DNA of 64,000 bases from Clostridiales bacterium (lineage in GTDB: Bacteria; Bacillota; Clostridia; Christensenellales; Aristaeellaceae). The notes beneath the pieces are model-generated. The model saw only the letters and a program-made list of their open reading frames with translations. It had not been told where the DNA came from and ran no database searches. Position numbers and translations under genes: made by a program. The DNA lies in the NCBI GenBank assembly GCA_019419995.1, contig JAHZHZ010000001.1:202208-266207 (forward strand), in the 5' to 3' direction. Of the stretch, positions 25,027 to 34,429 are shown piece by piece (within the stretch, counting starts at the first letter, position 1; each line of letters opens with the position of its first letter).

Positions 25027-25061
25027 ACGTTCGGCGGATGAAGTTTCAGTCCGCCGAACGT
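25027..25061. terminator. Terminator-like hairpin between convergent genes
   Basis: A perfect 12-bp stem (ACGTTCGGCGGA 25027-25038 with TCCGCCGAACGT 25050-25061). Its right arm lies inside the last codons and stop of the metallophosphoesterase gene (-), so it probably serves both strands. Confidence 0.6.
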
Positions 25062-25861
25062 TTCAAAGTAACCATTACTAGTTCAGGTGGGTTATAAAAG
25101 CGGGGGGATTCTTCCATATCGCCCAGACCGCTACTGACGATCAGCGTGGCGGCATACTCGTTGTATTCACCGTAGACATACTTTTCCATTCCCAATAATT
25201 CCAGCGGTGAGCCGATCAAGGGTAAGCGTACGACGCCACCGTGGGTGTGCCCGGAGAGTACGAGATCGTAGTCCAAAGAGGCCAATTGATCGAAACAGGC
25301 CGGATCGTGATAGAGCATAATATTGATGCGACTTTCATCGGCGGGAGGAACTTTGCCCAGTAGATTGCGCTGATCCACAAAGGGAAAGCCACTGACCAAG
25401 GGGGAATCCTCTCCTTCATCCAGGGCAAACGAGACCTGTTTATAACCGTCCAGAACCGTAACGCCATGGCTTTGCAGTAGGGCTATGAACGTATCATAAA
25501 GCGGAGATTCCTGTTCATTGTTGCCATCCACGTACGCGATGCGCATTCCTGCCAAACCATTGAGCAATTCGTCTACAGGGGAAAAATCGAGGTCATCCCC
25601 ACAGATCACATCCCCGGTGAGGCAAATCAGGTCAGGGGAAGTGCTTTTAATTGCGTCCAGAAGCTGTTGCTGTCCGTTGCCGAAGCGCTTGTTGTGGAGG
25701 TCGCTGATTACGGCAATGCGATAGCCGTCCAAGCGTTGGGGAAGTTCGGTGCTTGAGAAGGTATATTCGGTAAGTTTCATGGGCCGAGTCAGACCTACAG
25801 CAGTGAAGACAGTAATTGAAACCAACAAAATTAGGAGTACGAGCAAGCCCTTTTTTTTCAT
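25046..25861 (-). CDS. Membrane-anchored metallophosphoesterase (YkuE-like)
   Basis: Calcineurin-like phosphoesterase of 271 residues with an N-terminal membrane anchor (residues 5-24). Metal-site motifs in order: D54 and H56 in ISDLH, D84 in TGDV, GNNE at 113-116 (the usual GNH has Asn for His), H185, and GHTHGG at 204-209. YkuE-type enzymes act at the cell surface on phosphoesters; the substrate here is unknown. The gene is antisense to the surrounding polysaccharide genes and splits the locus into two blocks. It has its own consensus promoter and AAAGGAA as RBS. Confidence 0.87.
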   Translation of the reverse strand: MKKKGLLVLLILLVSITVFTAVGLTRPMKLTEYTFSSTELPQRLDGYRIAVISDLHNKRFGNGQQQLLDAIKSTSPDLICLTGDVICGDDLDFSPVDELLNGLAGMRIAYVDGNNEQESPLYDTFIALLQSHGVTVLDGYKQVSFALDEGEDSPLVSGFPFVDQRNLLGKVPPADESRINIMLYHDPACFDQLASLDYDLVLSGHTHGGVVRLPLIGSPLELLGMEKYVYGEYNEYAATLIVSSGLGDMEESPRFYNPPELVMVTLKRSAD

Positions 25862-25893
25862 TGTGTTCGTTCCTTTCCCGTATTCTGTTGTCT

Positions 25894-25922
25894 ATTTTAA
25901 GCAAGAGACTATGTAAAGTCAA
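25894..25922 (-). promoter_or_regulatory. Promoter of the metallophosphoesterase gene
   Basis: On the minus strand: TTGACT (25917-25922), a 17-base spacer and TAAAAT (25894-25899). On the plus strand the same bases contain TTGTCT (25888-25893) and TATGTA (25910-25915) with a 16-base spacer, a weaker candidate for the second polysaccharide block. The two would overlap face to face. Confidence 0.65.
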
Positions 25923-25936
25923 GGTGGGGAAAAAGT

Positions 25937-27091
25937 ATGGTTCAGGAAATGGAAAATAAATATAAGCGGCGCTACAGGATTTTGTGTGTCTGCGAAGCGC
26001 TGGGCGGGGGCATCTTTTCTTATCTTACTGAACTTCTCAATCTGCTCAGCGAGGATTTTGACATCACCCTCGCCTATGCAAATCGATTTGAAACGCCCAG
26101 TGATATCGAGCGGTACGTAGATCCCCGTATCCGGTTGATTCTGATGGAAAAGAGCCGAAGGAGCGCCAGCGTGATGATGTATCCTGAGGCAGCGCTAGAG
26201 TTCAGGCGCATTGTAAAACAAATCCAGCCGGATGTTGTCCATTTGCATTCCTCAATTTCTGGAGTGTTGGGCAGAGCCTTTCTCAATACAAAGAGGATTC
26301 CTACGATCTATACGCCGCATTTTTACTCCTTTCTCTTGCCTGGGCTTTCTCCGTTAAAGCGCTTGGCCTTTTATATGGTGGAGAAAATTCTGGCGCAAAC
26401 AGCAGCAGTAACCATCGGAGTCTCCGAAAGCGAGTATCAAGCGGCACGGAAGTTGGGCCGTCGGGCGGGGTATATCAATAACGGCATCCGAATTGAACAT
26501 GAAGCTCCTGCTCCCTTCGTTCGAAGAGGGGATGGCGAACTCAAAATTGGCACTTCCGGGAGAATTCTTCCTCAAAAATCACCGGAGAGATATGCCCAAC
26601 TTGCGCAGGATTTGCCTCATGACAGGTTTGTGTGGATTGGAGATGGAAAGCTTCGCAGCATCATTGAAGGTATGCCCAATTTTGAGATTCTGGGCTGGAT
26701 GAATCGGGACCAAGCAGTGGCTGCCTTGAGGCAGTTGGATGTGATGCTGCTGCTCTCCGAGGGTGAAGGCTTGTCCATTTCACTGTTGGAGGCCATGGAG
26801 TCGGGTGTATTGGGTATTGTGAGCGACATTCCTGCTAACCGGCAGATTATACGCGATGGCGTCAATGGATTTATTGCTCGGGATAATCAGGAGGTCATCC
26901 GTGTGCTCAATCGAATTCGCAATGGGGAAGTGGATGTGGACGCTATTCGACAGCGGGCGTATCGAGATGTTGTGGAGTCTTTCAATCTGGAAATTTCCGC
27001 ACGCCGTTACAAGACGCTGTATAACTGGGCGGCTCAGGGCGATTTGAAGAAGAGATGGGTGACACCTGAGGGAGGAATGATCCATGATTAG
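25937..27091 (+). CDS. Glycosyltransferase family 4
   Basis: A cytoplasmic-side retaining glycosyltransferase (GT-B fold) of 384 residues, adding a sugar to the lipid-linked repeat unit. The N-terminal domain has the glycine-rich CEALGGGIFSYL. The C-terminal domain has GRILPQKSPERYAQLAQ and the EX7E motif in EGEGLSISLLEAMESG near residue 280. It opens the second block of the locus and overlaps the next gene by eight bases. Donor and acceptor sugars cannot be read from the sequence. Confidence 0.9.
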   Translation: MVQEMENKYKRRYRILCVCEALGGGIFSYLTELLNLLSEDFDITLAYANRFETPSDIERYVDPRIRLILMEKSRRSASVMMYPEAALEFRRIVKQIQPDVVHLHSSISGVLGRAFLNTKRIPTIYTPHFYSFLLPGLSPLKRLAFYMVEKILAQTAAVTIGVSESEYQAARKLGRRAGYINNGIRIEHEAPAPFVRRGDGELKIGTSGRILPQKSPERYAQLAQDLPHDRFVWIGDGKLRSIIEGMPNFEILGWMNRDQAVAALRQLDVMLLLSEGEGLSISLLEAMESGVLGIVSDIPANRQIIRDGVNGFIARDNQEVIRVLNRIRNGEVDVDAIRQRAYRDVVESFNLEISARRYKTLYNWAAQGDLKKRWVTPEGGMIHD

Positions 27092-28049
27092 CGTTCTGGT
27101 GCCAGCCTACAATGTGGAAGCTTATTTGAAGAGATGTCTGGACAGTATACTGGCACAGACCTTTCAGGATTACGAAGTGGTTATCGTGGACGATGGTTCT
27201 ACGGATGCCAGCGGAAAGATTGCTGAAAATTACGCGTCAAAATATAAAAATTTCCGCGTGATTCATCAAAATAACAGCGGTCTGGCGCAGACGAGGAATG
27301 TGCTTGTTGCTGCAGCAACGGGAGAATACATAACCTTTGTGGATTCCGACGACGCCATCGAACCGGAATATCTGCAAACACTTTGGACAGATCTGCAAGA
27401 TACGGGGTCAGATATCGCCATTTGCAGCTGGTGTGAAATTCATGGCAGGGAGGACCGGCACAATCTCTCATGGATTGATGAAAAGAAGGGTCTACAGGTC
27501 TGGGATGGGGATGCTGCGGTGAAAAATCTGCTGTATCAGAAAGAGATTGATAACAATTGCTGGGGTAAGCTCTATCACCGCCGCTGCTTTTGTGAAGTTG
27601 TCTTTCCCAGCGGGAAGACCTATGAGGATATTGCGGTGGCTTTTAGGCTATTTACGCATGCCAAGAGGGTCTGCTATCGTCCCGAACCGCTGTATCTGTA
27701 TACTATTAACACTAGTGGAATTTCCCAATCCGCCTTTTCCATGAGACGCATGGATGCTGTGGATATGGCAGAGAAGATGTATGCGGAGGTCAAAGAGGAG
27801 TTTCCGCGGTATCAAATTCCCGCTGCTGCCCGGTTGGTTCGCCTGTACATGCATATCTATTTGCAGATCCCCGACACTCGGGAATTCAGAGATTGTCGGT
27901 ATCGTGTGGAGCGGGGAATCCGTACCCATTGCCGCAGTGTGCTTATGGATAGAGAAGCCAAGCGGGGCACGCGAATTGCCTGCGCTATTTGCTGCGTTTC
28001 TCCAAGATTGCTCAAACGGCTTCGGAGTTTTCAAAAGATGGCTAAGTAG
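27084..28049 (+). CDS. Glycosyltransferase family 2
   Basis: An inverting GT-A glycosyltransferase of 321 residues. It begins with the family signature SVLVPAYNVEAYLKRCLDSI, followed by VDDGSTDASG near residue 38 and the metal-binding DSDD near residue 91. The start lies inside the previous gene with GGGAGGA as RBS, indicating translational coupling. It is one of three transferases assembling the repeat unit. Confidence 0.92.
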   Translation: MISVLVPAYNVEAYLKRCLDSILAQTFQDYEVVIVDDGSTDASGKIAENYASKYKNFRVIHQNNSGLAQTRNVLVAAATGEYITFVDSDDAIEPEYLQTLWTDLQDTGSDIAICSWCEIHGREDRHNLSWIDEKKGLQVWDGDAAVKNLLYQKEIDNNCWGKLYHRRCFCEVVFPSGKTYEDIAVAFRLFTHAKRVCYRPEPLYLYTINTSGISQSAFSMRRMDAVDMAEKMYAEVKEEFPRYQIPAAARLVRLYMHIYLQIPDTREFRDCRYRVERGIRTHCRSVLMDREAKRGTRIACAICCVSPRLLKRLRSFQKMAK

Positions 28050-28087
28050 AGCCGATACGCTCCACACATAGGGGGGATTTAATTAAA

Positions 28088-29179
28088 ATGATCGTTTACA
28101 TTGCGGCCTTTGTAATCTCCATGGTGCTGGCCAGCATTGCGCAGAGAGCTAAGGCACATTATGAAGAAGTGACGATGGGCGGCGCTTTTGCCAGCAGTGC
28201 AACTTATCGGTGGGCGATGTTTTTTTCATTTTTGCCCATCTTTGTGGTGGCCGCGATTCGCCGGGATGTTGGAACAGACATGCCCATCTATAGCGATTTT
28301 TACATATGGATCAACAGCGGGGTGGATCGTTTTTCGGAACCAATGTTCAACCTGTTGAACAGGGTGGCCAAGTGGCTGTTCAATGATTTCCAGGGCGTAC
28401 TTGTGCTGTCCGCGCTGGCTACCGGCATCTTCTGTTTCAAGGCGATGTACGAGCAGTCGATCAGTGTGCCAATTTCTCTGTTGTTTCTCTTCCTCAGCGG
28501 CATCTATTTTAATTCTCTCAACCAACTGCGGCAGGGGATATCCATGGCGATTATGCTCTATGCCTTTAAGTATGTGGGTGACAGAAAATTTGGCAAATAT
28601 CTCTTCTGGATTATCATAGCTTATCTCTTTCACGCCAGTAGCCTGGTGTATATTCCCGCTTTTTTCTTTGTGCGGCTCAAGCCGTCCATTAAGGGCTATG
28701 CTATTGCTTTTGTTGCGTGTATCGCGGCATTACCCGTGCTGCAAGTTTTATTTCGCTTGATCATGTCCGTTACCAGATATGGCTGGTATGCCGATAGTGT
28801 GTACAATACGGGAGCTCAGGCAAATGATTTTTACCTGTTGGGCTTCCTCTTTCAGATGGTAGTGATGATCATTCTGATTTACTATCGTTTTGTTACCGAT
28901 GAGGTGGATTTGCAGTATGACTACATGATGAATATGTACTTTGCCTCTTTGATCATGCTTTTGTTCACCTCTACACTCAATCAGACACTGCGGATGAGCA
29001 TGTGCTTTAGTCACTGTCAGATTCTGCTCATGCCCCGGCTGATCAACCGGGAGAAGGATCGCACGCGGAGGATTATTCTCTATGCTCTGCTGGTTCTGCT
29101 CTTTGGGGCGAAATGTTTTTATGACGTGTACGTTTTGGGTTGGAACGACGTGATTCCCTACAGTACGATTTTTGCATAA
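28088..29179 (+). CDS. EpsG-family polysaccharide polymerase (Wzy role)
   Basis: An integral membrane protein of 363 residues with about ten hydrophobic segments. It matches the EpsG family by RRDVGTDMPIYSDFY near residue 58 and by FNSLNQLRQGISMAIMLYA followed by a HASSLVYIPAFF segment. These proteins join repeat units into polymer outside the membrane. Position next to the flippase gene fits. RBS GGGGGG precedes the ATG. Confidence 0.85.
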   Translation: MIVYIAAFVISMVLASIAQRAKAHYEEVTMGGAFASSATYRWAMFFSFLPIFVVAAIRRDVGTDMPIYSDFYIWINSGVDRFSEPMFNLLNRVAKWLFNDFQGVLVLSALATGIFCFKAMYEQSISVPISLLFLFLSGIYFNSLNQLRQGISMAIMLYAFKYVGDRKFGKYLFWIIIAYLFHASSLVYIPAFFFVRLKPSIKGYAIAFVACIAALPVLQVLFRLIMSVTRYGWYADSVYNTGAQANDFYLLGFLFQMVVMIILIYYRFVTDEVDLQYDYMMNMYFASLIMLLFTSTLNQTLRMSMCFSHCQILLMPRLINREKDRTRRIILYALLVLLFGAKCFYDVYVLGWNDVIPYSTIFA

Positions 29180-29194
29180 CATGAGGGAAGAATT

Positions 29195-30622
29195 ATGAAT
29201 CGACATGCCAAGGCGTTTTTAAGAAACGTGTCGGGTGCGGTTGGGGCGAATGTGGTTCGCCTGATCATTTCTGTGGTTTTGACATTCGTGCTGCCCAAAT
29301 TTACAGGGTTGGTGGAATATAGTTACTGGCAGCTCTATCTTTTCTATGCCACCTATTTTGCCTATTCGTCTCTGGGCTGGTGTGAAGGCGTAACACTTAA
29401 GTACGGAGGGGACCACTACGAGCGTCTGGATAAATCGCTGTTGGTAAGCCAAATCTGGTTTTTGTTTGCCTTCCAACTGATCTTCTTTGGAATGGTAGCC
29501 TGCGCTACTCGCCTGTTCAACGTGACGGAGCCTAAAGATGCACTGCTAATGCTTGCCTGCATTTCCTCCGTGTTCGATATCATCCGCTATATGGTGCAAT
29601 CCATTCTCCATACGGTCAATCGGATTGGTGACTATGTAAAGATCGTATTGTCGGAGCGGTTGTTGTTTGCAGCATTGGCGCTGCTGGCACTGGCATTGGG
29701 CTATCGTAGTGCCAAGGCCATTGTTTTCTCTGAAATCCTGGCCCGCCTGCTGAGTATGCTGTATTCGTTTTTCGTCACGCGCGATATGATTTTGACGCGC
29801 CCGGCGCCACTGAAGTTGGCGGTGGCGGAAGCCAAAAGTGAGATCTCCATTGGATGGAAGCTGTTGGGGGCCACCTTGGCCAGCCAGATGGTTATTGGCA
29901 TCGTTCGCTTTGGCATCGAACAGAAGTGGGGCGTGGTGCAATTTGGCAAGATTTCGCTGATCATCAGCCTTGCCAATATGCTGGTCACCTGTGTATCGGC
30001 CATCGGCGTGGTGATTTTCCCACTGCTGCGGCGCATGGATGAAAACAGAATGCGGTCGTTGTATCTGCCCGTTCGCAGGGTACTTACTGCCGGTGTAATG
30101 GGCTGCCTGCTGTTTTTTGCACCGGGAAAATGGCTGTTGAGTTTATGGTTTGCCCAGTATGCGGATGCACTGAAATATCTGGCATTTCTATTGCCTCTGG
30201 GACTCTTTGAAGCGCGCACTTCCATGCTGGTGAATACCTACCTCAAGGTATTCAGGGAGGAAAAGAATATCCTTCAGGCCAACGTTGTTTCCATACTTTT
30301 AAGCCTGCTCTTTACCGGGTGCATCGTGTTTCTTCTTGGCAGTGTGGATTTGGCTGTTCTGAGCATCACCGTGTTGGCGCTGATTAAGGCTTACCTGACA
30401 GAGCGCTTTATCTGTCCCCACATCAGCTGGGATCTCCGGAGCGATCTGATAGAGGAGATAATGCTCACTGGCGCTTTCGTCGCGGGAGGTTGGTTTTTGA
30501 GCTATGCAGGAGCGTTTATCCTGTATGCGGCAGCTTACGGGATCTATATGTGGGTCAACCGGGAAGGGCTTAGAAGTGGACTAGCGGTATTTAAGAGGGA
30601 AATGAAGGGTGAGGGCGCATGA
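29195..30622 (+). CDS. Polysaccharide flippase (Wzx, MOP superfamily)
   Basis: A 475-residue membrane protein with about 12-14 hydrophobic segments and the oligosaccharide-flippase layout (opening with FLRNVSGAVGANVVRLIISV). It would move lipid-linked repeat units across the membrane for polymerisation. It starts 15 bases behind the polymerase gene and overlaps the next gene by four bases (ATGA). Confidence 0.87.
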   Translation: MNRHAKAFLRNVSGAVGANVVRLIISVVLTFVLPKFTGLVEYSYWQLYLFYATYFAYSSLGWCEGVTLKYGGDHYERLDKSLLVSQIWFLFAFQLIFFGMVACATRLFNVTEPKDALLMLACISSVFDIIRYMVQSILHTVNRIGDYVKIVLSERLLFAALALLALALGYRSAKAIVFSEILARLLSMLYSFFVTRDMILTRPAPLKLAVAEAKSEISIGWKLLGATLASQMVIGIVRFGIEQKWGVVQFGKISLIISLANMLVTCVSAIGVVIFPLLRRMDENRMRSLYLPVRRVLTAGVMGCLLFFAPGKWLLSLWFAQYADALKYLAFLLPLGLFEARTSMLVNTYLKVFREEKNILQANVVSILLSLLFTGCIVFLLGSVDLAVLSITVLALIKAYLTERFICPHISWDLRSDLIEEIMLTGAFVAGGWFLSYAGAFILYAAAYGIYMWVNREGLRSGLAVFKREMKGEGA

Positions 30623-31611
30623 AAGAGAGAAACCAGACGTTTGATGGATTGCGCCTGGTGGCGGCGCTGGGCATTGTAGCAGCACATGTAGATGCGCTGG
30701 CGGTCACGGCAGGTGGTACCTTTGTGGGGAAATTTTTGTTGCCGAGAATTTCACTGATGTACTTCTTTGGCCTGACGGGGTACTTTTCCCAGAAAAATTT
30801 CCTGGCGGGCGGGGAACAAACGGGAAAACGTGTACTCAGGGCCTTGCGTATCTATGTAGCGTGGTCCGCCATATACGCCTTTCTGAGCTTTGTTGCCAAT
30901 GTGTTGGGGAAGAAAATGGGACCGGGGGAATTTCTGACAACCTTTGCCGGAAATTTTCTGTTTCAGGGTTCCTATTATCACTTGTGGTACTATCCAGGTT
31001 TAATATATGCCTTGCTTGTATGCTTGGCAGCGAGAAAAATTTGGGGGAAGAGGGCAATCTCTTTTCTGTTGGGCCTGAGTGTGGTATTGTATTTAATCGG
31101 TGCGTTGGCTACGGGTTATGCGCCTCTGGGAAGGCAAATTCCAATTATCGATGGATGGATGCAACGGCCATGGTTTGAGGGTTCCATGCGCCTGGCCTGT
31201 ATCGGATTGCCGTCTCTGGTTTTTGGCATGGCCGCGGCTCAGCCTGGACTGCTGCGAGGCAAGGGTGCCTGTGGGTTGGCGGCGCTTTTGTATGTGGGAG
31301 AGTGTGCGCTTCTGTGCTTCGGATTGAAGTGGAGAGAGGATCCGCAGATTCTGTTGAGCACACCGGTTTTGCTCATCGCGCTGCTCCGTGTGGCTTCTGC
31401 AAGTGATCTCAAGATTCCGGGAAGTTCCGCGTTTCGCGTTCTCTCGGCCACAATGTTTCATGTGCATCCGCTGATTATTTTGATGCTGACCATGGTGTTT
31501 CAAAACCTCGGTGGCCTGTCTATCTATGCATTGACAATTGCTCTGTCGCTGGCCGCTGGATTGGTGCTGAACAAATTATGTAGATGGCGCATCTTCCAAT
31601 GGTTTGTATAG
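30619..31611 (+). CDS. Acyltransferase family 3 membrane protein (first copy)
   Basis: A 330-residue integral membrane acyltransferase of the Acyl_transf_3 family. It opens with the family's DGLRLVAALGIVAAHVD (the His near residue 23 is the conserved catalytic candidate) and ends with a cluster of membrane segments (FHVHPLIILMLT). Such enzymes transfer acetyl or other acyl groups to sugars of surface polymers. It is translationally coupled to the flippase, so the polymer or its repeat unit is the likely acceptor. A second, divergent copy follows directly. Confidence 0.85.
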   Translation: MKERNQTFDGLRLVAALGIVAAHVDALAVTAGGTFVGKFLLPRISLMYFFGLTGYFSQKNFLAGGEQTGKRVLRALRIYVAWSAIYAFLSFVANVLGKKMGPGEFLTTFAGNFLFQGSYYHLWYYPGLIYALLVCLAARKIWGKRAISFLLGLSVVLYLIGALATGYAPLGRQIPIIDGWMQRPWFEGSMRLACIGLPSLVFGMAAAQPGLLRGKGACGLAALLYVGECALLCFGLKWREDPQILLSTPVLLIALLRVASASDLKIPGSSAFRVLSATMFHVHPLIILMLTMVFQNLGGLSIYALTIALSLAAGLVLNKLCRWRIFQWFV

Positions 31612-31623
31612 GAGGTCGGTCCA

Positions 31624-32637
31624 ATGAAACCTCGAATCAATATGGTAATGTTTGACAGGGCTAAGGGCCTGGCAATGCTGAGTGTAATTTTAATTCACAG
31701 CGGAACGCTGGCGGAAGTGGATTCCTATGGAATTGTGTTGCTGCGCTCGGCCCTGGCAGCCGTATTCTTCATGGCCAGCGGATTTTTCCTTAGAAAGCGG
31801 AAGCTGGGAAAGGGGATCAAGAGGGCAGCCAGAGATTTATTGGTTCCCTACGCACTGACTCTGGCAGTGATTTTGGTCATTGGGTTTGTCCATCGGTTGA
31901 TCATTGGAGATTTGGATAATTTCCTGTCGGTGTTTCTCCTTCCTGTATTAAAGAGGGGCGCTGGGCCCCGTACGGGTGCACTGTGGTTTTTGTTGTCCAT
32001 GTTTTGGGCATGGAGTCTGTTCTATTTGATACTGAAGCTTCCCGACGAGAAATGGCAGTGGGTTGCTGTGATAGTGGGTTGTGCGGTGGGTACGCTGACA
32101 TTGTCACTGCACAATTTTACCTATATGCTGCCCCAGAGTTTAGTGATTCTTCCGTTTATCTATGGTGGTTATTTTATTCGAGTCAAGCACCTGTTTGAGA
32201 GGGAAGTAAGTCCAGTTTTGCTGTTGGCCATGTGCGTGCCCGCGGTGGTGATTGGCTTCTTCGGCAAGCTGGATCTGATTATGGATACGGCGGATTTCGG
32301 CATTTTGAATGTAGCCGCTCAAGGATTATTCAGTTTTGCCATTATCTATGGCACACTGCTCTTAAACGAATGCCAGTTCCGACCCTTGGAGTGGATCGAT
32401 AGCATTGGTCGCTATTCGCTGTGGGTACTGTGCGTGCATTCAGTGGAAATGTCCGTAGTACCATACGACTTTCTGTGGCGCTATGTGGATATTTCCAGTC
32501 CCCTTGGGGTGATTGTGCAGCTGGCAATTCGGGGCGTCATTATTTTCCTGGGATGCGTCTTTCTGCGAAAGGTTCATCAATGGTGGGGAAGATATGTCCG
32601 GGCAAGAAAAGAGAAAAAAGGGGGGATTTGCGAGTGA
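31624..32637 (+). CDS. Acyltransferase family 3 membrane protein (second copy)
   Basis: A 337-residue membrane protein of the same family as the preceding gene but clearly diverged: it opens FDRAKGLAMLSVILIHSG, with the conserved His near residue 23, and has a basic C-terminus (RARKEKKGG). About ten hydrophobic segments are visible. RBS AGGAGG lies upstream. Its stop overlaps the GTG start of the adenylating ligase (GTGA), which ties it to the ligase and carrier protein that follow. That suggests it may accept acyl groups from the carrier, by analogy with D-alanine transfer in the Dlt system; this is inference. Confidence 0.82.
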   Translation: MKPRINMVMFDRAKGLAMLSVILIHSGTLAEVDSYGIVLLRSALAAVFFMASGFFLRKRKLGKGIKRAARDLLVPYALTLAVILVIGFVHRLIIGDLDNFLSVFLLPVLKRGAGPRTGALWFLLSMFWAWSLFYLILKLPDEKWQWVAVIVGCAVGTLTLSLHNFTYMLPQSLVILPFIYGGYFIRVKHLFEREVSPVLLLAMCVPAVVIGFFGKLDLIMDTADFGILNVAAQGLFSFAIIYGTLLLNECQFRPLEWIDSIGRYSLWVLCVHSVEMSVVPYDFLWRYVDISSPLGVIVQLAIRGVIIFLGCVFLRKVHQWWGRYVRARKEKKGGICE

Positions 32638-34034
32638 CCATACTTGAAACTGTGCGCAACAGCATTCGTGGCAGGGAAGAGGAAACCGGTTTTTCCTATG
32701 CGGATGGTCGGAAATACATATATGTCACTTATGGAGAGTTTTACAGCGATATTTGCCGCCTGATTCCCTTTTACAGAAGATGTGGGCATCGGCGTATAGC
32801 GATAGTTTCGGAAAATTCCTATCGGGAAATGGTGCATTCCTATGCGGCAATTTCTGCGGGGTGCGCATGCGCTCTGGTGGACGCTTTGCTGTGTGCGCAG
32901 GATATTGCAGCACTTTTGAATAATGCGGAGGTGACCGCCCTCTTCTACGATGAGGATCTTCAGGAGATTGCGGATGATCTGGAAAGCTCTGGAACACGAA
33001 TGGCCTGTGTACCCATGCCCATTCCTGAAAAAGAATGGAGTGAAGAGGCGTCGGAGGCTGGAATGCATCTGTGCTTTACTTCGGGAACTTCCCATCTGTC
33101 CAAGGCCGTTGTTCTGTCCCAAAAGACGCTGATTGGTACGGCAATATCCTATGGAAAGGCGAGTGCGGACAGGGAGGGTGACGTGGTCTATCTTCCACTG
33201 CCTACATTTCACATACACGCCTATTCCACCACTTTGATGCTTTTGATGAAGGGAGCAAAGATATTCTACGGGGGTGGTGTGCGCAACGCATCCCGGGATT
33301 TGGTGGAATATCAGCCGATAGCAATTTATACCGTCGCATCCCATATGGATGATCTGGTGAAAAACGGAAGCTTTTTGCCCAAACGCTTTGCTGTGGGAGG
33401 GTCCCTATGTACTCGGGAAGTTTTTGAACGCGCCAGTGCTGCGGGTACGGTCGTTCAGATTTTGTATGGGGCGACGGAAACGTGTGGCTGCTGTACAGCC
33501 AGTCCCATGGATGGTTCCAGCATGGGCATGTTCGCAGTAGGAGATAAGAAATTCCGCCTGAATGGAGAAAATGAAATTGAAGTTTACGGGGATTTAATGG
33601 ATGGCTACTATAATTTAAGCGATGAGACAGCTGCGGTATTGCGCGATGGCTGGTATTCCAGTGGGGATATCGGTGCGTTGGATGAGGCAGGAGGGCTGTA
33701 CATCGTTGGCCGTATAAAGGATATTATTGTGATGGATAACGGGGAGAAGATCAATTGCAACGAAGTGGATCAACGCCTTGCCAGATTGGAGGGTGCCCGG
33801 GAAATCGCTCTGTTTCAGGGAAATGGAAGGGTGATGCTAGCCATCGTCCCCGAGGAGCCCGGGGCATCAGAAGAAGACTTCGAACGCCAAATTGCGCGTT
33901 TTAATGCAACACAGCCCATGAGTCGCCGGATTAGTCAGCTATGGGTTCGCATGGAACCGTTGCCGAGAACCGCGGTAGGGAAACTTAAGAGAAATGCGAT
34001 TGTACAACAATGGGAGGAAATGAATCATGTTTGA
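32634..34034 (+). CDS. AMP-forming acyl/amino-acid ligase (ANL superfamily)
   Basis: An adenylate-forming enzyme of 466 residues, shorter than typical acyl-CoA synthetases. Motifs: the phosphate loop FTSGTSHLSKA near residue 148, YGATETCG near 278, GWYSSGDIG then GRIKDIIVMDNGEKIN near 340-370, and the C-terminal RTAVGKLKR with the catalytic Lys. The frame is open to 32421, but the GTG at 32634, overlapping the previous stop by four bases with a G-rich RBS, is chosen because the domain starts there. It overlaps the next gene, an acyl carrier protein, by eight bases, so the product is most likely loaded onto that carrier. The acyl or amino-acid substrate is unknown. Confidence 0.88.
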   Translation: MTILETVRNSIRGREEETGFSYADGRKYIYVTYGEFYSDICRLIPFYRRCGHRRIAIVSENSYREMVHSYAAISAGCACALVDALLCAQDIAALLNNAEVTALFYDEDLQEIADDLESSGTRMACVPMPIPEKEWSEEASEAGMHLCFTSGTSHLSKAVVLSQKTLIGTAISYGKASADREGDVVYLPLPTFHIHAYSTTLMLLMKGAKIFYGGGVRNASRDLVEYQPIAIYTVASHMDDLVKNGSFLPKRFAVGGSLCTREVFERASAAGTVVQILYGATETCGCCTASPMDGSSMGMFAVGDKKFRLNGENEIEVYGDLMDGYYNLSDETAAVLRDGWYSSGDIGALDEAGGLYIVGRIKDIIVMDNGEKINCNEVDQRLARLEGAREIALFQGNGRVMLAIVPEEPGASEEDFERQIARFNATQPMSRRISQLWVRMEPLPRTAVGKLKRNAIVQQWEEMNHV

Positions 34035-34242
34035 AAAGGTTTGCCAGATTCTGGAGCGGATATGTGATCTGGAGGAGGAAATTACGCCTGAGAGTCGCCT
34101 GTTGGAGGATTTGGCGATGACGTCCATGGATCTGTTTAAGGTGACTGGTGCTCTGGAAGATGAATTTGGGGTCAGCATTCCCAGCAGGAAGCTGGCGAAG
34201 ATGACCACGGTGGCGGATCTTGTGGCTGCCGTGGAAAAGTGA
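34027..34242 (+). CDS. Acyl carrier protein
   Basis: A 71-residue acidic carrier. The phosphopantetheine site is S33 in AMTSMDLFKV, a variant of the usual DSLDL, and the four-helix ACP pattern ends with VADLVAAVEK. RBS GGGAGGAA lies upstream. It overlaps the ligase gene by eight bases, so the pair is translated together. A dedicated carrier in a polysaccharide locus points to acyl or aminoacyl decoration of the polymer rather than to fatty-acid synthesis. Confidence 0.92.
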   Translation: MFEKVCQILERICDLEEEITPESRLLEDLAMTSMDLFKVTGALEDEFGVSIPSRKLAKMTTVADLVAAVEK

Positions 34243-34429
34243 GACCGGGAAGTTGACCGCAAAAGAATTCTTTCCTTGCCGTTCGATCGGTTGAAGCGGA
34301 ATGACAGGTGCTTTGTTTCAAAAGAGGTTGTTCCACTGATTTACATGTTAGCCTTAGATAGTACCTTGTCTTGTGGATATTTCTTTAAGGCCTGATTAGA
34401 AAGGCAGCGGATGTTGGAGGGATATTTCC

